DNA from: Actinoplanes sp. NBC_00393
GTDB lineage: Bacteria; Actinomycetota; Actinomycetes; Mycobacteriales; Micromonosporaceae
Direction: 5' to 3'
DNA length: 64,000 nucleotides
Assembly (NCBI RefSeq): GCF_036053395.1
Contig: NZ_CP107942.1
Coordinates: 8,829,001-8,893,000 of the forward strand
In this document: in pieces, positions 1-8,066 of the stretch
Numbering within the stretch: position 1 is the first letter of the stretch
How the letters are laid out: each line of letters starts with the position of its first letter
Notes under the pieces: generated by a model
The model's input: only the letters and a program-made list of their open reading frames with translations
What the model was told of the DNA's origin: nothing
Databases searched by the model: none
Program-made: the position numbers and the translations under genes

Positions 1-95
1 TCGTCTCGGCCCGGGTACAGGTGCTCGGCGGAAACCTGCCCGGCATGACCGTGCGAGCGAAGGCGGTCGCGGCCAGGGAACCGGAGGCGCTGTGA
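1..95 (+). CDS. TadE-like pilus assembly protein, C-terminal fragment
   Basis: This is the last 30 codons of a gene that begins before the window, read in the frame starting at base 3 and ending ...REPEAL and a stop at 93-95. The stop overlaps the GTG of the next gene (GTGA), so the two are translationally coupled. The tail (VSARVQVLGGNLPGMTVRAK...) has the look of the C-terminus of short actinobacterial TadE-type pseudopilins or minor pilins, which normally precede an Rv3654c-like gene. Function comes mainly from the neighbour; the fragment alone is too short to assign firmly. Confidence 0.6.
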   Translation, partial: VSARVQVLGGNLPGMTVRAKAVAAREPEAL

Positions 96-445
96 CGGCC
101 TCCGACCGCGGCGCCGCGTCGATCTTCGTGCTGGCGATCGGCCTCCTGCTCGTGGCGCTCGGCCTGGCCGGCGCGGCGGTCGGGTCCGCTCGGGTGGCCC
201 GGCACCAGGCCCGCAACGCGGCGGATCTGGGCGCGCTGGCCGGAGCGCTGCGCACGATCGAGGGCGAGGGTGCGGCCTGTGCCGAGGCCGCTCGATACGC
301 CTCCGCGAACGACGCCCGGATGACCAGCTGCACCGTGTCCGGCCTGGAGATAGTGATCCGAGTCGAGGTAGCCGTCACCCCCATGCCCGGAATGTCCGGT
401 GTAGCCATGGCGGCTGCCCGGGCCGGCCCGGTGACTGCCGGCTAG
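92..445 (+). CDS. Rv3654c-family TadE-like secreted or membrane protein
   Basis: 117 aa from a GTG start that overlaps the upstream stop. After a short N-terminus with charged residues (TASDRGAAS) comes one hydrophobic segment (about residues 10-35, FVLAIGLLLVALGLAGAA), followed by a helical stretch rich in Ala and Arg (RVARHQARNAADLGALAGA). That RNAADLAALA-type motif is typical of the actinobacterial TadE/Rv3654c family encoded at the end of tad/flp pilus clusters. It is probably a minor component of a tight-adherence pilus exposed outside the membrane. Its stop overlaps the 3' end of the convergent helicase gene by 4 bp. In M. tuberculosis the same pairing (Rv3654c region beside helicase Rv3649) is known, which supports the call. 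Confidence 0.8.
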   Translation: MTASDRGAASIFVLAIGLLLVALGLAGAAVGSARVARHQARNAADLGALAGALRTIEGEGAACAEAARYASANDARMTSCTVSGLEIVIRVEVAVTPMPGMSGVAMAAARAGPVTAG

Positions 446-2775
446 AGCGCGGCGAGGACGGTGTCGAGGACCTTCACCGCATCCGCCTTGTTCAGCGGAT
501 TGTTCCCGTTCCCGCACTTCGGCGACTGCACACAGGAGGGACAGCCGGCCTCGCACACGCACGAGGCGATCGCCTCCCGGGTGGCGCGCAGCCACTCCGC
601 CGCGGTTTCGTACGCGCGCTCCGAGAAGCCGGCGCCACCGGGATGCCCGTCGTAGACGAAGACCGTCGGCGCTTCGGTGTCCGCGTGGTTGGCCGTGGAC
701 AGGCCGCCGATGTCCCACCGGTCGCAGGTGGCGATCAGCGGGAGCAGGCCGATCCCGGCGTGCTCGGCGGCGTGCAGGGCGCCGGGGAAGTCGGCCGGCT
801 CCACCCCGGCCGCGACCAGTGCGTCCGGGGAGACGGTGAACCAGACGGCCGTCGTCCGCAGCTCGCGCACCGGGAGATCCAGCGGCCGGGTGTCGATGAT
901 CTCGCCGCTACCGATCCGCCGCCGCTGGTAGGAGACGACCTGGTTGGTGACGTCCACCTCGCCGAAGAAGAGGCCCACCGGTCCGGCGTCCACGTACGAG
1001 CGGACGCTGACCACTGAGAGGTTTGTCACATCGCGAGCGTGCGTGGACCAGTCCGGCTCCTCCTGATGCACCAGAGCGAAGCCGTCCTCCAGATCCAGTT
1101 CGTCCACCACGTACGAAATGCCCTGATGCAGGTAGACGGCTCCCTCGTGGAGCATGACGTGGGACGAGCCGGGGTCGACCGTGCCGAGCAGCCGGCCGGT
1201 GGCCGACTCGACCACGGCGACCGGCGTCCCGCCGGTGCCCCGCAGATCCACTTCGGGCCGGCCGCGATGGGTCCAGTACCAGCCGGACGGGCGCTGCCGC
1301 AGAGCGCCTTCCGCGATGAGCGCGCGAACGGCTGCTTTCGCCTCCGCGCCGCCGAAGAGTTCCAGGTCAGCCTGGGTGAGCGGGGCTTCCGAGGCGGCGC
1401 AGCAGAGTTGCGGGCCCAGGACGTACGGGTTCGACGGGTCCAGCACGGTCGCCTCGACCGGTCGGCCGAACACCGCTTCCGGGTGATGCACGAGGTAGGT
1501 GTCCAGCGGATCGTCCCGGGCGATCAACACGGCGAGCGCCTCCCCGCCGGCCCGCCCGGCCCGGCCCGCCTGCTGCCAGAGCGAGGCCCGGGTCCCGGGA
1601 TAGCCGCAGATCAGCACCGCGTCCAAGCCGACCAAGTCGACGCCGAGCTCGAGGGCGTTGGTGGAGGCCAGAGCCAGCAGATCGCCGGTGAGCAGCGCCC
1701 GTTCGATGGCGCGCCGGTCCTCCCGCAGATACCCCGCCCGGTACGCCGCGACCCGCTCGCCGAGCCCCGGCACCGCCTCGTCCAGGGCCCGCCGGGTCAT
1801 TGTGGCGACCACCTCGGCGCCACGCCGGGACCGGATGAAGGCGAGCGTCCGCGTGCCACCGACGACCGCGTCGGTGAGCAGGTCAGCGGTCTCCCGCAGC
1901 GCGGATCGCCGGATCGGCGGCAACTCGACGTCGCCGTCCTCGAGGGCGACCGTGGACGGTGGCAGCAGCGGCGGCTCCCACAACGCGAAGGTCACCGCTC
2001 CGCGCGGCGAGGCGTCCTCGGTCACCGCGGTCACCGGCAGTCCGACCAGCCGTGACGCCGTGCCGGCCGGATCGCCGGAGGTTGCCGAGGCCAGGACGAA
2101 CGTGGGGGAGTTGCCGTACCGGGCTGCCGCCCGGCGCAGCCGCCGCAGGACGTGGGCCACGTGCGAGCCGAAAACGCCGCGGTAGGTGTGGCATTCGTCG
2201 ACCACCACGTACGCGAGCCGCCGCAGAAAGGCCGCCCACCGGGCGTGCCCGGGCAGCAGCGCGTGATGCAGCATGTCCGGGTTCGTCAGGACGAACCGCG
2301 CATGCTGCCGGACCCACTCCCGTTCCTCCCGTGGAGTGTCACCGTCGTATGTCGCCGGTCGCACACCGTCCACCTCAAGGCGGACAATCCCCCGTAATTG
2401 GTCCGCCGCGAGTGCCTTGGTGGGTGACAGATAGAGCACCGTCGCCTTAGGGTCCGTGGCGAGCGCATTGAGCGCGGGCAGCTGGTACGCGAGGGACTTC
2501 CCCGAAGCGGTGCCGGTGGCCAGCACGACGTGCGTGCCCTCCTGGGCGAGGGTGGCGGCGGCCGCTTGGTGCTCCCATGGCGCGGCGATCCCCTGTGCGA
2601 CGAATGCGTCGCGCACCGCGGGATCGGTCCATGTGGGCCATGGCGCCGCGCGTCCGGCCCGGGCGGGCACCCGTTCGACATGTGTGATCGGGGACACCGC
2701 CGCCGCGGATCCGCGGGCCTGCAGCCGATGCAGCAGCTCAGCGGGACCGAAGGCGGTGGACGTCACGCATTGCAC
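442..2775 (-). CDS. DEAD/DEAH-box helicase with C-terminal DUF1998 zinc domain (MrfA/YprA/Rv3649 type)
   Basis: 777 aa from GTG at 2775 (a second GTG lies three codons later). It is a superfamily 2 ATP-dependent DNA helicase. Walker A is in ATGTASGKS (about residue 90) and motif II is DECH rather than DEAH (about residue 192). The second RecA domain holds QQAGRAGRAG (motif VI). The C-terminal DUF1998 domain carries a four-cysteine cluster, CVCEAGCPSC...C, near residues 740-755, expected to bind zinc. The family includes B. subtilis YprA/MrfA, which acts in mitomycin-damage repair. The gene converges on the pilin gene, and its 5' end faces the bldG-like gene. Length and motifs are complete. 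Confidence 0.93.
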   Translation of the reverse strand: MQCVTSTAFGPAELLHRLQARGSAAAVSPITHVERVPARAGRAAPWPTWTDPAVRDAFVAQGIAAPWEHQAAAATLAQEGTHVVLATGTASGKSLAYQLPALNALATDPKATVLYLSPTKALAADQLRGIVRLEVDGVRPATYDGDTPREEREWVRQHARFVLTNPDMLHHALLPGHARWAAFLRRLAYVVVDECHTYRGVFGSHVAHVLRRLRRAAARYGNSPTFVLASATSGDPAGTASRLVGLPVTAVTEDASPRGAVTFALWEPPLLPPSTVALEDGDVELPPIRRSALRETADLLTDAVVGGTRTLAFIRSRRGAEVVATMTRRALDEAVPGLGERVAAYRAGYLREDRRAIERALLTGDLLALASTNALELGVDLVGLDAVLICGYPGTRASLWQQAGRAGRAGGEALAVLIARDDPLDTYLVHHPEAVFGRPVEATVLDPSNPYVLGPQLCCAASEAPLTQADLELFGGAEAKAAVRALIAEGALRQRPSGWYWTHRGRPEVDLRGTGGTPVAVVESATGRLLGTVDPGSSHVMLHEGAVYLHQGISYVVDELDLEDGFALVHQEEPDWSTHARDVTNLSVVSVRSYVDAGPVGLFFGEVDVTNQVVSYQRRRIGSGEIIDTRPLDLPVRELRTTAVWFTVSPDALVAAGVEPADFPGALHAAEHAGIGLLPLIATCDRWDIGGLSTANHADTEAPTVFVYDGHPGGAGFSERAYETAAEWLRATREAIASCVCEAGCPSCVQSPKCGNGNNPLNKADAVKVLDTVLAAL

Positions 2776-2885
2776 TGTGACATCGGTATGCCCCGAACCT
2801 CAAACGGGTAGGACGACGGGTGCCACGCGTCGTGCGGTAGCCCTCGGTGGTTAGATTTCGCGGGGGAGATCAGGGAGGAGGACCG

Positions 2886-3242
2886 ATGGAGCTGTCGCTG
2901 GCGACCCGGACTGTCGCCGAGCACACCGTGCTCGAAGTCGGTGGCGAGGTGGATGTCTACACCGCCCCCAGGCTGCGCGAGCGTCTCATCGAGCTGGTGG
3001 ACGCGGGTGCCCGTGACGTCGTCGTGGATCTGGAGCGGGTCGAGTTCCTCGACTCGACGGGTCTCGGCGTGCTCGTCGGCGCCCTGAAACGGCTGCGGAC
3101 CGCGCAGGGGACCTTCGGGCTGGTCTGCGCCAAGGAGCCGTTGTTGAAGATCTTCCGGATCACCGCGCTGGACCAGGTTTTCCCGATCTTCCCGACGGTT
3201 GAAGCGGCCACCGAACGCGACGGCAGCGGTCCCGCTTCGTGA
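2886..3242 (+). CDS. bldG: STAS-domain anti-anti-sigma factor, BldG type
   Basis: 118 aa. The ATG at 2886 is chosen over an in-frame upstream start because it follows a perfect AGGGAGGAGG ribosome site and gives the family start [10 protein letters not shown]. It is a single STAS domain; the serine phosphorylated by partner kinases is in [12 protein letters not shown] (about residues 55-66). The protein closely resembles Streptomyces BldG, an anti-sigma factor antagonist that controls morphological and antibiotic development. The next gene, an ATP-binding anti-sigma-type protein, overlaps its stop codon, the same arrangement as SCO3549-SCO3548. It acts in the cytoplasm by partner switching; the cognate sigma factor is not in this window. 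Confidence 0.92.
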   Translation: MELSLATRTVAEHTVLEVGGEVDVYTAPRLRERLIELVDAGARDVVVDLERVEFLDSTGLGVLVGALKRLRTAQGTFGLVCAKEPLLKIFRITALDQVFPIFPTVEAATERDGSGPAS

Positions 3243-3679
3243 TGGCGACTGTTCGGCTCTCCTTCTCGCCGGCGCCGGTGCACGTGCGCACCGCCCGGCT
3301 CGTCGGCGTAGCGGTTGCCCGACGTGCGGGGGTGGCCGAGGAGTTGCTCGACGAGGTGCGGCTGGCCATCGGTGAGGCGTGCACCCGGGCCGTCACCCTG
3401 CACCGCCAGTACGGCCTGCCCGACCTGGTCACCGTCGAGATGTCCGACTCGGACTCGTACACCGTCCGGGTCATCGACCATGCCCCGATCGAGGCGAGTG
3501 TGGGCCTGACCAAGCTGCCGCCGGACGAGCTGGCCGACGAGTCGCTGACCGACGACGCGCTCACCACCGGCGTCGGGTTCGCTCTGCTCGCCGGCTTCGT
3601 CGAGGACCTCCAGGTGCGTCCGGTGGAGGACGGCCCGGGCACCGAGGTCCGGATGATCTGGCCCGTGACCCGCCGCTGA
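3239..3679 (+). CDS. ATP-binding anti-sigma-factor-like protein (HATPase fold), BldG partner
   Basis: 146 aa. A GTG at 3239 overlaps the TGA of the bldG gene, and an ATG directly follows at 3242; either could be used. The segment [14 protein letters not shown] resembles the N-box of RsbW-type GHKL ATPases, with E and C in place of the usual ExxxN asparagine. [16 protein letters not shown] corresponds to the G-box region. By position and fold it matches SCO3548, the protein that pairs with BldG. The missing canonical Asn suggests weak or altered ATP hydrolysis, as in other members of this subfamily (inference). It is translationally coupled to bldG and so made in near-equal amounts. Confidence 0.85.
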   Translation: MMATVRLSFSPAPVHVRTARLVGVAVARRAGVAEELLDEVRLAIGEACTRAVTLHRQYGLPDLVTVEMSDSDSYTVRVIDHAPIEASVGLTKLPPDELADESLTDDALTTGVGFALLAGFVEDLQVRPVEDGPGTEVRMIWPVTRR

Positions 3680-4028
3680 CCGCGGCGTAACCCCGGCACA
3701 GACACCCCGAAGCGGGAATACTCCGGCAAATTTCGCCGAGATCAACGATCACCCAGCAAGCTGGACGAAGCATGCCCGCCGACCTGCGGCGGGAGATCAA
3801 CCGCGCCCTATACCCGCTCGCCGTGGGACTAACACAGCGGTGAACATCACCGCGACACGGCCGGTGGCGCGTGTGACGATCGCCACGTCGGGCCTATACA
3901 GTACGCGAGTTGTCAGCTACTTCTGGTCCCGCGCCCGCGGGTCTGGTCGATCATTCCCCGGCTCCCCGGGGAGGCGCCCGGAGGTCACGTCCGCCGTCCG
4001 GGTGCGTTCGGTGTACAGGAGGACATTG
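3680..4028. promoter_or_regulatory. 349-bp intergenic region before hppA, with a terminator-like hairpin
   Basis: No convincing gene is present. Near the start, 3775-3793 forms a short GC hairpin (CCCGCC, 5-6 nt loop, GGCGGG) that could end the bldG transcript, although no T-tract follows. Further on, TATACAGTACGC around 3896 is the most AT-rich patch and a possible -10 region for hppA. The ribosome site AGGAGGA (about 4017-4023) sits six bases before the ATG at 4029. In-frame upstream codons exist from 3840, but the extra 63 residues are Arg-rich and unlike the family. Confidence 0.5.
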
Positions 4029-6443
4029 ATGTCCGGGACCTCGATAGACCTCGCCGCCGAGGGCGGCGGAGTGTCCCTCAGCGGAGAAAACGTCGTATAT
4101 ATCGTCGTCGCGCTGGCGTTCGCCCTCGTGGCGCTCGGCTTTGCGGCGATGTTCGTGCAGTCCGTGCTGCGTACCGCGCGTGGCACACCGAAGATGCAGG
4201 AGATCGCCGGCGCTGTGCAGGAGGGCGCCTCGGCCTACCTGATCCGCCAGTTCAGAACTCTGGCGATCTTCGTCGTGATCGCGGTCGTCCTGCTCTTCCT
4301 GTTGCCGGTGCACGAGACCGAGAACGAGACCTGGGTGAAGATCGGCAGGTCGCTGTTCTTCATCGTCGGTGCGATCTTCAGCTCGTTCATCGGTGGTGCC
4401 GGCATGGCACTGGCGACCCGCGCGAACCTGCGGGTGGCCGCGGCGGCCGGTGAGCCGGGTGGCCGGGAGAAGGCGATGGGCATCGCCTTCCGTACCGGTG
4501 GTGTGGTCGGCTTCCTCACCGTGGGCCTCGGCCTGTTCGGTGGCGCCCTGGTCGTCATGATCTTCCGGGGTGACGCGCCGACCGTCCTGGAGGGCTTCGG
4601 CTTCGGCGCCGCGCTGCTCGCCATGTTCATGCGGGTCGGCGGTGGCATCTTCACCAAGGCCGCGGACGTCGGCGCCGACCTGGTCGGCAAGGTCGAGCAG
4701 GGCATCCCCGAGGACGACCCGCGTAACGCCGCGACCATCGCGGACAACGTGGGCGACAACGTCGGTGACTGCGCCGGCATGGCGGCCGACCTGTTCGAGT
4801 CGTACGCGGTGACCCTGGTCGCCGCCCTGATCCTGGGCTCGGCGGCGTTCGGCCAGGACGGCCTGATCTTCCCGCTGATCGTCTCCACGATCGGTGTGGT
4901 GATCGCGATCATCGGCGTCTTCATCACCCGGCTGCGGGCGAGTGACCGCAACGGCCTCACCGCGATCAACCGGGCCTTCTACATCTCGGCCGCGATCGCC
5001 GCGATCGCCGTCGCCGTGGTCAGCTTCCTCTACCTGCCGGACACCTTCGCCGGCTTCGGCGACACCGGCATCGCCGAGGACATCCTGGCCAGCGACCGCA
5101 ACCCGCAGCTCGTCGCGATCGGCGCGGTCGTGATCGGCATCGTGCTGGCCGCCGCTATCCAGGCGCTGACCGGCTACTTCACCGAGACCAACCGCCGCCC
5201 GGTGCAGGACATCGGCAAGTCGTCGCAGACCGGCCCGGCCACCGTCATCCTGGCCGGCATCAGCGTCGGTCTGGAGTCGGCGGTCTACTCGGCGCTGCTG
5301 CTCGGCGCGGGCGTCTTCGGCGCCTTCCTGCTCGGCGGTTCCTCGCTCACCCTGTCGCTGTTCGCGGTCGCGCTGGCCGGCACCGGCCTGCTGACCACGG
5401 TCGGCGTCATCGTGGCGATGGACACCTTCGGCCCGATCTCGGACAACGCACAGGGCATCGCCGAGATGTCCGGTGACGTCGACGAGCGCGGGGCGCAGAT
5501 CCTCACCGAGCTGGACGCGGTCGGCAACACCACGAAGGCCATCACCAAGGGCATCGCGATCGCCACCGCGGTCCTCGCGGCGACGGCGCTGTTCGGTTCG
5601 TACACCAACAGCCTGGCCAGCTCGATGGCCGACGCCGGGGTGACCGACGTCGGGGCCGAGATCCTGGCCCAGCTCAACATCTCGAACCCGCGTGCGCTGG
5701 TCGGCCTGCTGGTCGGTGCGGCTGTGGTGTTCCTCTTCTCCGGGCTGGCGATCAACGCGGTCTCCCGGTCGGCGGGCGCCGTGGTGATGGAGGTCCGTCG
5801 CCAGTTCCGCGACTTCCCGGGGATCATGGACGGCACCCAGCGTCCGGAGTACGGCCGAGTGGTCGACATCTGCACCCGGGACGCGCAGCGGGAGCTGCTC
5901 ACCCCCGGTCTGCTGGCGATCCTGGCGCCGATCGCGGTGGGCTTCGGGCTCGGCCCGGGCGCGCTGGCGGCGTACCTGGCCGGTGCGATCGGCACCGGCA
6001 CGCTGATGGCGGTCTTCCTGTCCAACTCCGGCGGCGCGTGGGACAACGCGAAGAAGCTGGTCGAGGACGGGGCGTTCGGCGGCAAGGGCTCCGAGGCGCA
6101 CGCGGCGACGGTCATCGGTGACACGGTCGGTGACCCGTTCAAGGACACCGCCGGTCCGGCGATCAACCCGCTGATCAAGGTGATGAACCTGGTCTCGCTG
6201 TTGATCGCGCCGGCCGTCGTGACCCTGAGCTACGGCGTGGACGCCAGCGTCGGCGCCCGGGTCGGTGTCGCCGTCCTCGCGGTCGCGATCGTGACCGCGG
6301 CGGTGGTCTGGAGCAAGCGCAAGCCGGTCACCATGGGCGACGAACCGGCCGCGGCTGCCGCTGCCGGCGCTGCCGACACGGCCAAGGCGGCGCAGGACGC
6401 CCGCGAGGCCGAGGCCGCCCGGCTGAAGGACAACGTCAGCTGA
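4029..6443 (+). CDS. hppA: Membrane-bound proton-translocating pyrophosphatase, K+-independent type
   Basis: 804 aa. It hydrolyses pyrophosphate and pumps protons across the cytoplasmic membrane, helping set the proton gradient and clear PPi from biosynthesis. Many transmembrane helices are visible. The substrate-binding loop DVGADLVGKVEQGIPEDDPR and the following DNVGDNVGDCAGMAADLFES are intact, as is the second acidic loop near GDTVGDPFKDTAGPAINPLIK. The residue that separates subfamilies is Lys503 in GNTTKA (K+-dependent enzymes have Ala there), so this is the K+-independent class. A charged, Ala-rich cytoplasmic tail ends the protein. The start has an AGGAGGA site. A strong terminator follows at 6461. 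Gene order matches SCO3547. Confidence 0.96.
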   Translation: MSGTSIDLAAEGGGVSLSGENVVYIVVALAFALVALGFAAMFVQSVLRTARGTPKMQEIAGAVQEGASAYLIRQFRTLAIFVVIAVVLLFLLPVHETENETWVKIGRSLFFIVGAIFSSFIGGAGMALATRANLRVAAAAGEPGGREKAMGIAFRTGGVVGFLTVGLGLFGGALVVMIFRGDAPTVLEGFGFGAALLAMFMRVGGGIFTKAADVGADLVGKVEQGIPEDDPRNAATIADNVGDNVGDCAGMAADLFESYAVTLVAALILGSAAFGQDGLIFPLIVSTIGVVIAIIGVFITRLRASDRNGLTAINRAFYISAAIAAIAVAVVSFLYLPDTFAGFGDTGIAEDILASDRNPQLVAIGAVVIGIVLAAAIQALTGYFTETNRRPVQDIGKSSQTGPATVILAGISVGLESAVYSALLLGAGVFGAFLLGGSSLTLSLFAVALAGTGLLTTVGVIVAMDTFGPISDNAQGIAEMSGDVDERGAQILTELDAVGNTTKAITKGIAIATAVLAATALFGSYTNSLASSMADAGVTDVGAEILAQLNISNPRALVGLLVGAAVVFLFSGLAINAVSRSAGAVVMEVRRQFRDFPGIMDGTQRPEYGRVVDICTRDAQRELLTPGLLAILAPIAVGFGLGPGALAAYLAGAIGTGTLMAVFLSNSGGAWDNAKKLVEDGAFGGKGSEAHAATVIGDTVGDPFKDTAGPAINPLIKVMNLVSLLIAPAVVTLSYGVDASVGARVGVAVLAVAIVTAAVVWSKRKPVTMGDEPAAAAAAGAADTAKAAQDAREAEAARLKDNVS

Positions 6444-6460
6444 CACGCGTCTGAGGGCAA

Positions 6461-6492
6461 CGGAAGGGCACCCGGAAACGGGTGCCCTTCCG
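6461..6492 (+). terminator. Strong factor-independent terminator after hppA
   Basis: Perfect 13-bp inverted repeat, CGGAAGGGCACCC / GGGTGCCCTTCCG, with a 6-nt GGAAAC loop. It lies 17 bases after the hppA stop and is followed by CTTTGACTC. It separates hppA from the lipoprotein gene. Confidence 0.85.
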
Positions 6493-6546
6493 CTTTGACT
6501 CGATCGAGGCGTGTGGAGTGTCGGACCGGAGCCGTACTCTGCTCCC

Positions 6547-7077
6547 ATGCGCGCGGTCCGACTGATCTCCCTGGCTCTCGCCCTCGTGCTCGCCGTGCCG
6601 CTGAGCGCCTGCTCAGCGCAGCCCGGGCCGTCGGCCTGGGCGGCGCAGGTCTGCACCGCGCTGAGTCCGTGGCGCAGCGAGATCGACTCCCTCACCAACC
6701 GGACCCAGCAGCAGATGACCACGAAGACGACGCCCGGTCAGGCCAAGGAGAATCTGGCCCGCCTCTTCGACGGCGCCGCGACCGCGAGCGAGGAGGCCCG
6801 GGCCGGGGTGGAGCGGGCCGGCGTCCCCGACGTGACCAACGGCGACCGGATCGCGGACGGTTTCGTGGGCTCGCTCGCCGGCATCCGCGACGCCTACGGT
6901 CACGCCCGCAGCGGCATTCAGGCCCTGGCCACCAGCCCGGCGAAGACGTTCTACGACGAGGTGACCAAGGTGGTCGAGCGGCTCACCACGGAGTATGAGA
7001 AGAGCAGCCTGGACACCACGAAACTGGAGTCCGTCGAGCTGCAGCAGGCCTTCGACTCCCTGCCCGAGTGCCAATGA
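6547..7077 (+). CDS. Small secreted lipoprotein of unknown function
   Basis: 176 aa from ATG at 6547. The N-terminus is a classic lipoprotein signal: MRAVR, hydrophobic core LISLALALVLAVP, and lipobox LSAC with Cys at about residue 20. The mature part is hydrophilic and mostly helical by composition, with a conserved-looking ending ...FDSLPECQ. No enzymatic motif is recognisable. A small secreted protein gene occupies the same position between hppA and topA in Streptomyces (from memory), so this is probably a lineage-conserved envelope protein. Its stop lies one base before the ATG of the next gene, so the two are likely an operon. Confidence 0.8.
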   Translation: MRAVRLISLALALVLAVPLSACSAQPGPSAWAAQVCTALSPWRSEIDSLTNRTQQQMTTKTTPGQAKENLARLFDGAATASEEARAGVERAGVPDVTNGDRIADGFVGSLAGIRDAYGHARSGIQALATSPAKTFYDEVTKVVERLTTEYEKSSLDTTKLESVELQQAFDSLPECQ

Positions 7078-7078
7078 C

Positions 7079-7867
7079 ATGACCGAGACGGGCTGGCCGC
7101 TCATTCCGCGGGAGGTGCTTCCTCCGCCGGTTCCGGTGGCCAAGAGGCACGTGCAAAGGGGTGCGGCGGGCCCGGAGGCCGGCCGCCAGTTGTCGATGTT
7201 CGGCGCCGAGACGACCGAGCCGTCACCGGCTGATCTTGCGGGTCTGCTCGCCGGCCCCGGCCGGCTCGGCCGGATGGGCGGCACTGCGCGGGTCACGGTT
7301 CGCGTCGATGCCGCCTGGCGGGTGCATGTCCTGGTCAGCGAGCTGGTCACGCGCGGCCTGGCAGCCACCTGGGCACCCGTCGAAAACCCAGATTTGGTAC
7401 GAACGGACGAGCCCTCGGCCGAAGATGAGGCGATCGACACGTCGGAACACCAGACGACCGGGGAACCGGGCCCCACGGAGCCCGCCGACGAACCCGAGGT
7501 CGGAGCCGACCCGCCTCCGCAGATCTTCGAAGTGCGTACCGCGTACTCCCAGAGGTTGAACGGTCTGGCCCGTGCCTGGCCGGCCGCCGCTGCCCAGCTC
7601 TTCCTCAGCGGACCTCGGCTGCGTCTCTGGGTGGCCGCCGCAGGCGATCCGCGGCCCGGCGGTTACGCGCTCGGCCTCGACCCGGAGAAAGAGCGTGACC
7701 CGGTGGAAGCCGCGCTGGTCCGCGCCGGTCTGGCCGGCCGGCTGTCGGATGACGGACGCTTCTATCTGATCACCGGACGCCGGCGCCTGAGACGGCTGGC
7801 CGAGCTGGTCGGGGAGCGCCCACCTGCGGCCCCGGCAGAAGTGTGGCCGGGCGGCGCGGCTGCGTGA
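7079..7867 (+). CDS. Conserved hypothetical protein upstream of topA
   Basis: 262 aa from ATG at 7079, one base after the lipoprotein stop; the residues encoded by earlier in-frame codons overlap the lipoprotein gene and are discarded. The N-terminal third is Pro/Arg-rich with an acidic, Glu/Asp/Pro-rich middle (about residues 105-145) that looks disordered. The C-terminal part, from EVRTAYSQRLNGLARAWP to LRRLAELVGERP, looks folded and cytoplasmic. I recognise no domain. A hypothetical gene at this place before topA is common in actinobacteria, which suggests a housekeeping-linked role, but none can be stated. Confidence 0.75.
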   Translation: MTETGWPLIPREVLPPPVPVAKRHVQRGAAGPEAGRQLSMFGAETTEPSPADLAGLLAGPGRLGRMGGTARVTVRVDAAWRVHVLVSELVTRGLAATWAPVENPDLVRTDEPSAEDEAIDTSEHQTTGEPGPTEPADEPEVGADPPPQIFEVRTAYSQRLNGLARAWPAAAAQLFLSGPRLRLWVAAAGDPRPGGYALGLDPEKERDPVEAALVRAGLAGRLSDDGRFYLITGRRRLRRLAELVGERPPAAPAEVWPGGAAA

Positions 7868-8066
7868 TCTTCCTGGATTGTGTCCGACATTACAACGTCT
7901 TCCCGGTGTACGGTGTCGCGGTCGGACGCGTGCGGTGGCCGGGCCGTTACCATCCGACTGCGGGGTCTCCCGGGAATGGTTGCTTGTCCGGCGCGTTACG
8001 TTGAACATCTGTGCTCCGCCGGGCAAGACGGAGAGCGCCGAGGATCGCAACGAAATTGGGAGTGCC

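Noticed and set aside
3840..4028. 63-residue N-terminal extension of the pyrophosphatase
   Set aside because: The Arg-rich extension has no family match and the ATG at 4029 has a perfect ribosome site.
3951..6722. 923-codon open frame antisense to hppA
   Set aside because: It mirrors the codon bias of the pyrophosphatase gene; Arg/Asp/Gly-rich translation, no ribosome site, no domain.
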